Source: CAYSLC01 sp964431545
GTDB taxonomy: Bacteria; Desulfobacterota; Desulfobacteria; Desulfobacterales; JAABSP01
Assembly (NCBI GenBank): GCA_964431545.1
Contig: CAYSLC010000014.1
Location: 1 to 43,968 of the forward strand
Length of the DNA: 43,968 nucleotides
Direction: 5' to 3'
Shown here: one piece after another, positions 42,779-43,968 of the stretch
How positions within the stretch are numbered: position 1 is the stretch's first letter
How the letters are laid out: every line of letters begins with the position of its first letter
Position numbers and translations under genes: made by a program
Notes under the pieces: model-generated
Databases searched by the model: none
Seen by the model: only the letters and a program-made list of their open reading frames with translations
Told to the model about the DNA's origin: nothing

Positions 42779-43489
42779 TTAAATCATAAGGTACTTGCTT
42801 TTGATATTCGGTTGGCTCTCCAACTCTTCAATCGTCCCTTTAAATTTGACCCGACCCCCTTCAATTACATAGGCTCTGTCAGCCACATCGGTTGCGAACG
42901 CAAGATTCTGCTCTGCAAATAAAATGGCCAGCCCCAGTGATTTGAGATGTTTGATTTGACGCGAAAGCTCCTGTACAACTACCGGAGCAAGCCCTTCCAC
43001 GGGTTCATCCAGCAATAAAAGGTCAGGGTTACCCATGAGCGTTCGGCCGCAGGTCAGCATCTGCTGTTCGCCGCCGGACAGATAACCGGCTATGTTATCG
43101 GCCAGCGGTTTCAGGGCCGGGAAAAGCTTGTAAATGCTTTCCAAGGTCCATGGCGCGATTTTGTCCGATATAGGAGGCTTGACGCCTAACTCAAGATTTT
43201 CCTGAACGGTCAGATCGGGGAAAACCAGCCGTTCGTCCGGGACGTAACCGATGCCGAGCCTGGCGATTCGGAAGGCGGCCAGCCCCCTCAGTTGGTTATC
43301 GCCATAACGTATAACCCCCTGACGCGCTTCGGCCAGCCCCATGATGGTTTTCAATGTGGTGGTCTTTCCCGCCCCGTTGCGGCCTAAAAGACAAACGCAT
43401 TCTCCGTCTCTGATTTCCAGTGAAATTCCAAAGAGGATATGGCTTGTATCATAGAACGTGTGGACATCTTTTACAATCAGATGAGGCAT
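42779..43489 (-). CDS. livF: branched-chain amino acid-type ABC transporter ATPase (LivF-like)
   Basis: A 236-residue ATPase. Walker A is GRNGAGKTTT, the signature is LSGGEQQM and Walker B is LLLLDEP followed by the LivF-typical VEGLAP. The family imports branched-chain amino acids, but relatives carry amides, urea or aromatic acids. ATG 43489 overlaps the stop of the LivG-like gene (TGATG). Given the nitrilase 92 bases downstream, a nitrogen-containing substrate is plausible. Confidence 0.92.
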   Translation of the reverse strand: MPHLIVKDVHTFYDTSHILFGISLEIRDGECVCLLGRNGAGKTTTLKTIMGLAEARQGVIRYGDNQLRGLAAFRIARLGIGYVPDERLVFPDLTVQENLELGVKPPISDKIAPWTLESIYKLFPALKPLADNIAGYLSGGEQQMLTCGRTLMGNPDLLLLDEPVEGLAPVVVQELSRQIKHLKSLGLAILFAEQNLAFATDVADRAYVIEGGRVKFKGTIEELESQPNIKSKYLMI

Positions 43490-43968
43490 CAGTCTTGCTC
43501 TCCGAGGTATATCTTCTGAACGGTGGGGTTCTGACGAACCTCCTCCGGCGCCCCCGTAAATAATATCTCTCCGCGGTGCAGCAGGGAAACTTTGCGGGCG
43601 TGATTGAAAACGACGGACATGTCATGCTCCGTGAACAGGATGGTGACTCTATACTCTGTGTTGAGCCGGTTGACCAACGCCATGGCGTCCAATGTTTCTT
43701 CCCGTGACATGCCGGCGGTTGGTTCGTCCAGGAGCAAGAGTTTGGGCCGACCGGCTAAGGCGATGGCGATTTCCAGTTTTTTTTTGTCGCCCTGGGAGAG
43801 TTCCCCGGCCATTACAGCCTTCCTGTCCAAAAGGCCGCACAATTCGAGTATTTCGCCGGTTTCGGCGGTTCCAGTGTTGCGGGCCAGTCGATATAGGTTT
43901 AAAACAAGGTTCCTTCTGGCCTGTACCGCCGAGCGGACATTTTCCCACACGGTGAGTTTGGTGAAAAT
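43489..43968 (-). CDS. livG: branched-chain amino acid-type ABC transporter ATPase (LivG-like), 3' part
   Basis: Partial: the frame stays open to the right edge, so only the C-terminal 159 residues are seen (from IFTKLTVWENV). The signature is LSQGDKKKLEIA and Walker B is LLLLDEPTAGM, with the switch histidine in FTEHDMSVVF. The Walker A part lies outside. Permease and binding-protein genes are expected further right. Confidence 0.9.
   Translation of the reverse strand: MFTKLTVWENVRSAVQARRNLVLNLYRLARNTGTAETGEILELCGLLDRKAVMAGELSQGDKKKLEIAIALAGRPKLLLLDEPTAGMSREETLDAMALVNRLNTEYRVTILFTEHDMSVVFNHARKVSLLHRGEILFTGAPEEVRQNPTVQKIYLGEQD

Overview
The window is GC-rich, densely packed bacterial chromosome with many ATGA-type gene overlaps and Shine-Dalgarno-led starts. 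It carries a ferredoxin-dependent 2-oxoacid oxidoreductase (KorDABC-like), large hybrid sensor kinases (one with a Cys-rich PAS domain), sigma-54 control and an osmolyte gene set. Together these suggest an anaerobic, probably marine or halotolerant deltaproteobacterium (Desulfobacterota, sulfate-reducer-like). That placement is inferred from gene content only. No rRNA, tRNA, CRISPR array, insertion sequence or prophage was seen.

Layout. 1-10.9 kb is a signalling block. It holds a sigma-54 response regulator with two matching inverted repeats upstream, a small holin-like membrane protein, and then on the minus strand a GGDEF protein, a concentrative nucleoside transporter, two hybrid histidine kinases and an HD-GYP response regulator. 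The two kinases and the GGDEF protein begin with the same kind of receiver module. 11-14.1 kb (minus) encodes a lipoprotein-like lytic transglycosylase, a zinc-type dehydrogenase and an alpha/beta hydrolase in one overlapping operon, followed by a PilZ-like protein. 14.5-18.2 kb (plus) has an unusual AMP-binding protein and an RNase II/R-type exonuclease. 18.2-24.1 kb (minus) has dnaE and guaB separated by an AT-richer VapBC-like toxin-antitoxin pair. 24.4-32.5 kb has a Sua5/YciO/YrdC protein converging on a long minus-strand operon: P-loop NTPase, korD, korA, korB, korC, hisC, cmk and rpsA. Several of these junctions overlap, which suggests translational coupling.

32.6-41.6 kb is a plus-strand osmoadaptation island. 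A MarR regulator is followed by the three-gene N-acetylglutaminylglutamine amide (NAGGN) set (amidotransferase, GNAT/ATP-grasp synthetase, M42 peptidase). A three-gene glycine betaine/proline-type ABC transporter follows and ends in a strong terminator. The MarR/NAGGN unit and the transporter unit are each preceded by a promoter built the same way: a TTGAC-type -35 box, a 17-bp spacer holding a TAC(A/T)TTG-N4-CAA(A/T)GTA palindrome, and a -10 box. The simplest reading is one MarR regulon that couples synthesis of an osmolyte to uptake of another. 41.7-44.0 kb (minus) has a nitrilase and the ATPase genes of a branched-chain-amino-acid-type ABC transporter; the second ATPase gene runs off the right edge.

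The observations most worth a second look are these: the twin MarR-type operators; the GGDEF protein whose two receivers have lost the phospho-acceptor Asp (Asn and Glu instead) and whose DHp segment has no kinase ATPase domain; the AMP-binding protein with altered adenylation motifs; and the long acidic N-terminal extension of ribosomal protein S1, with a strong internal start signal.
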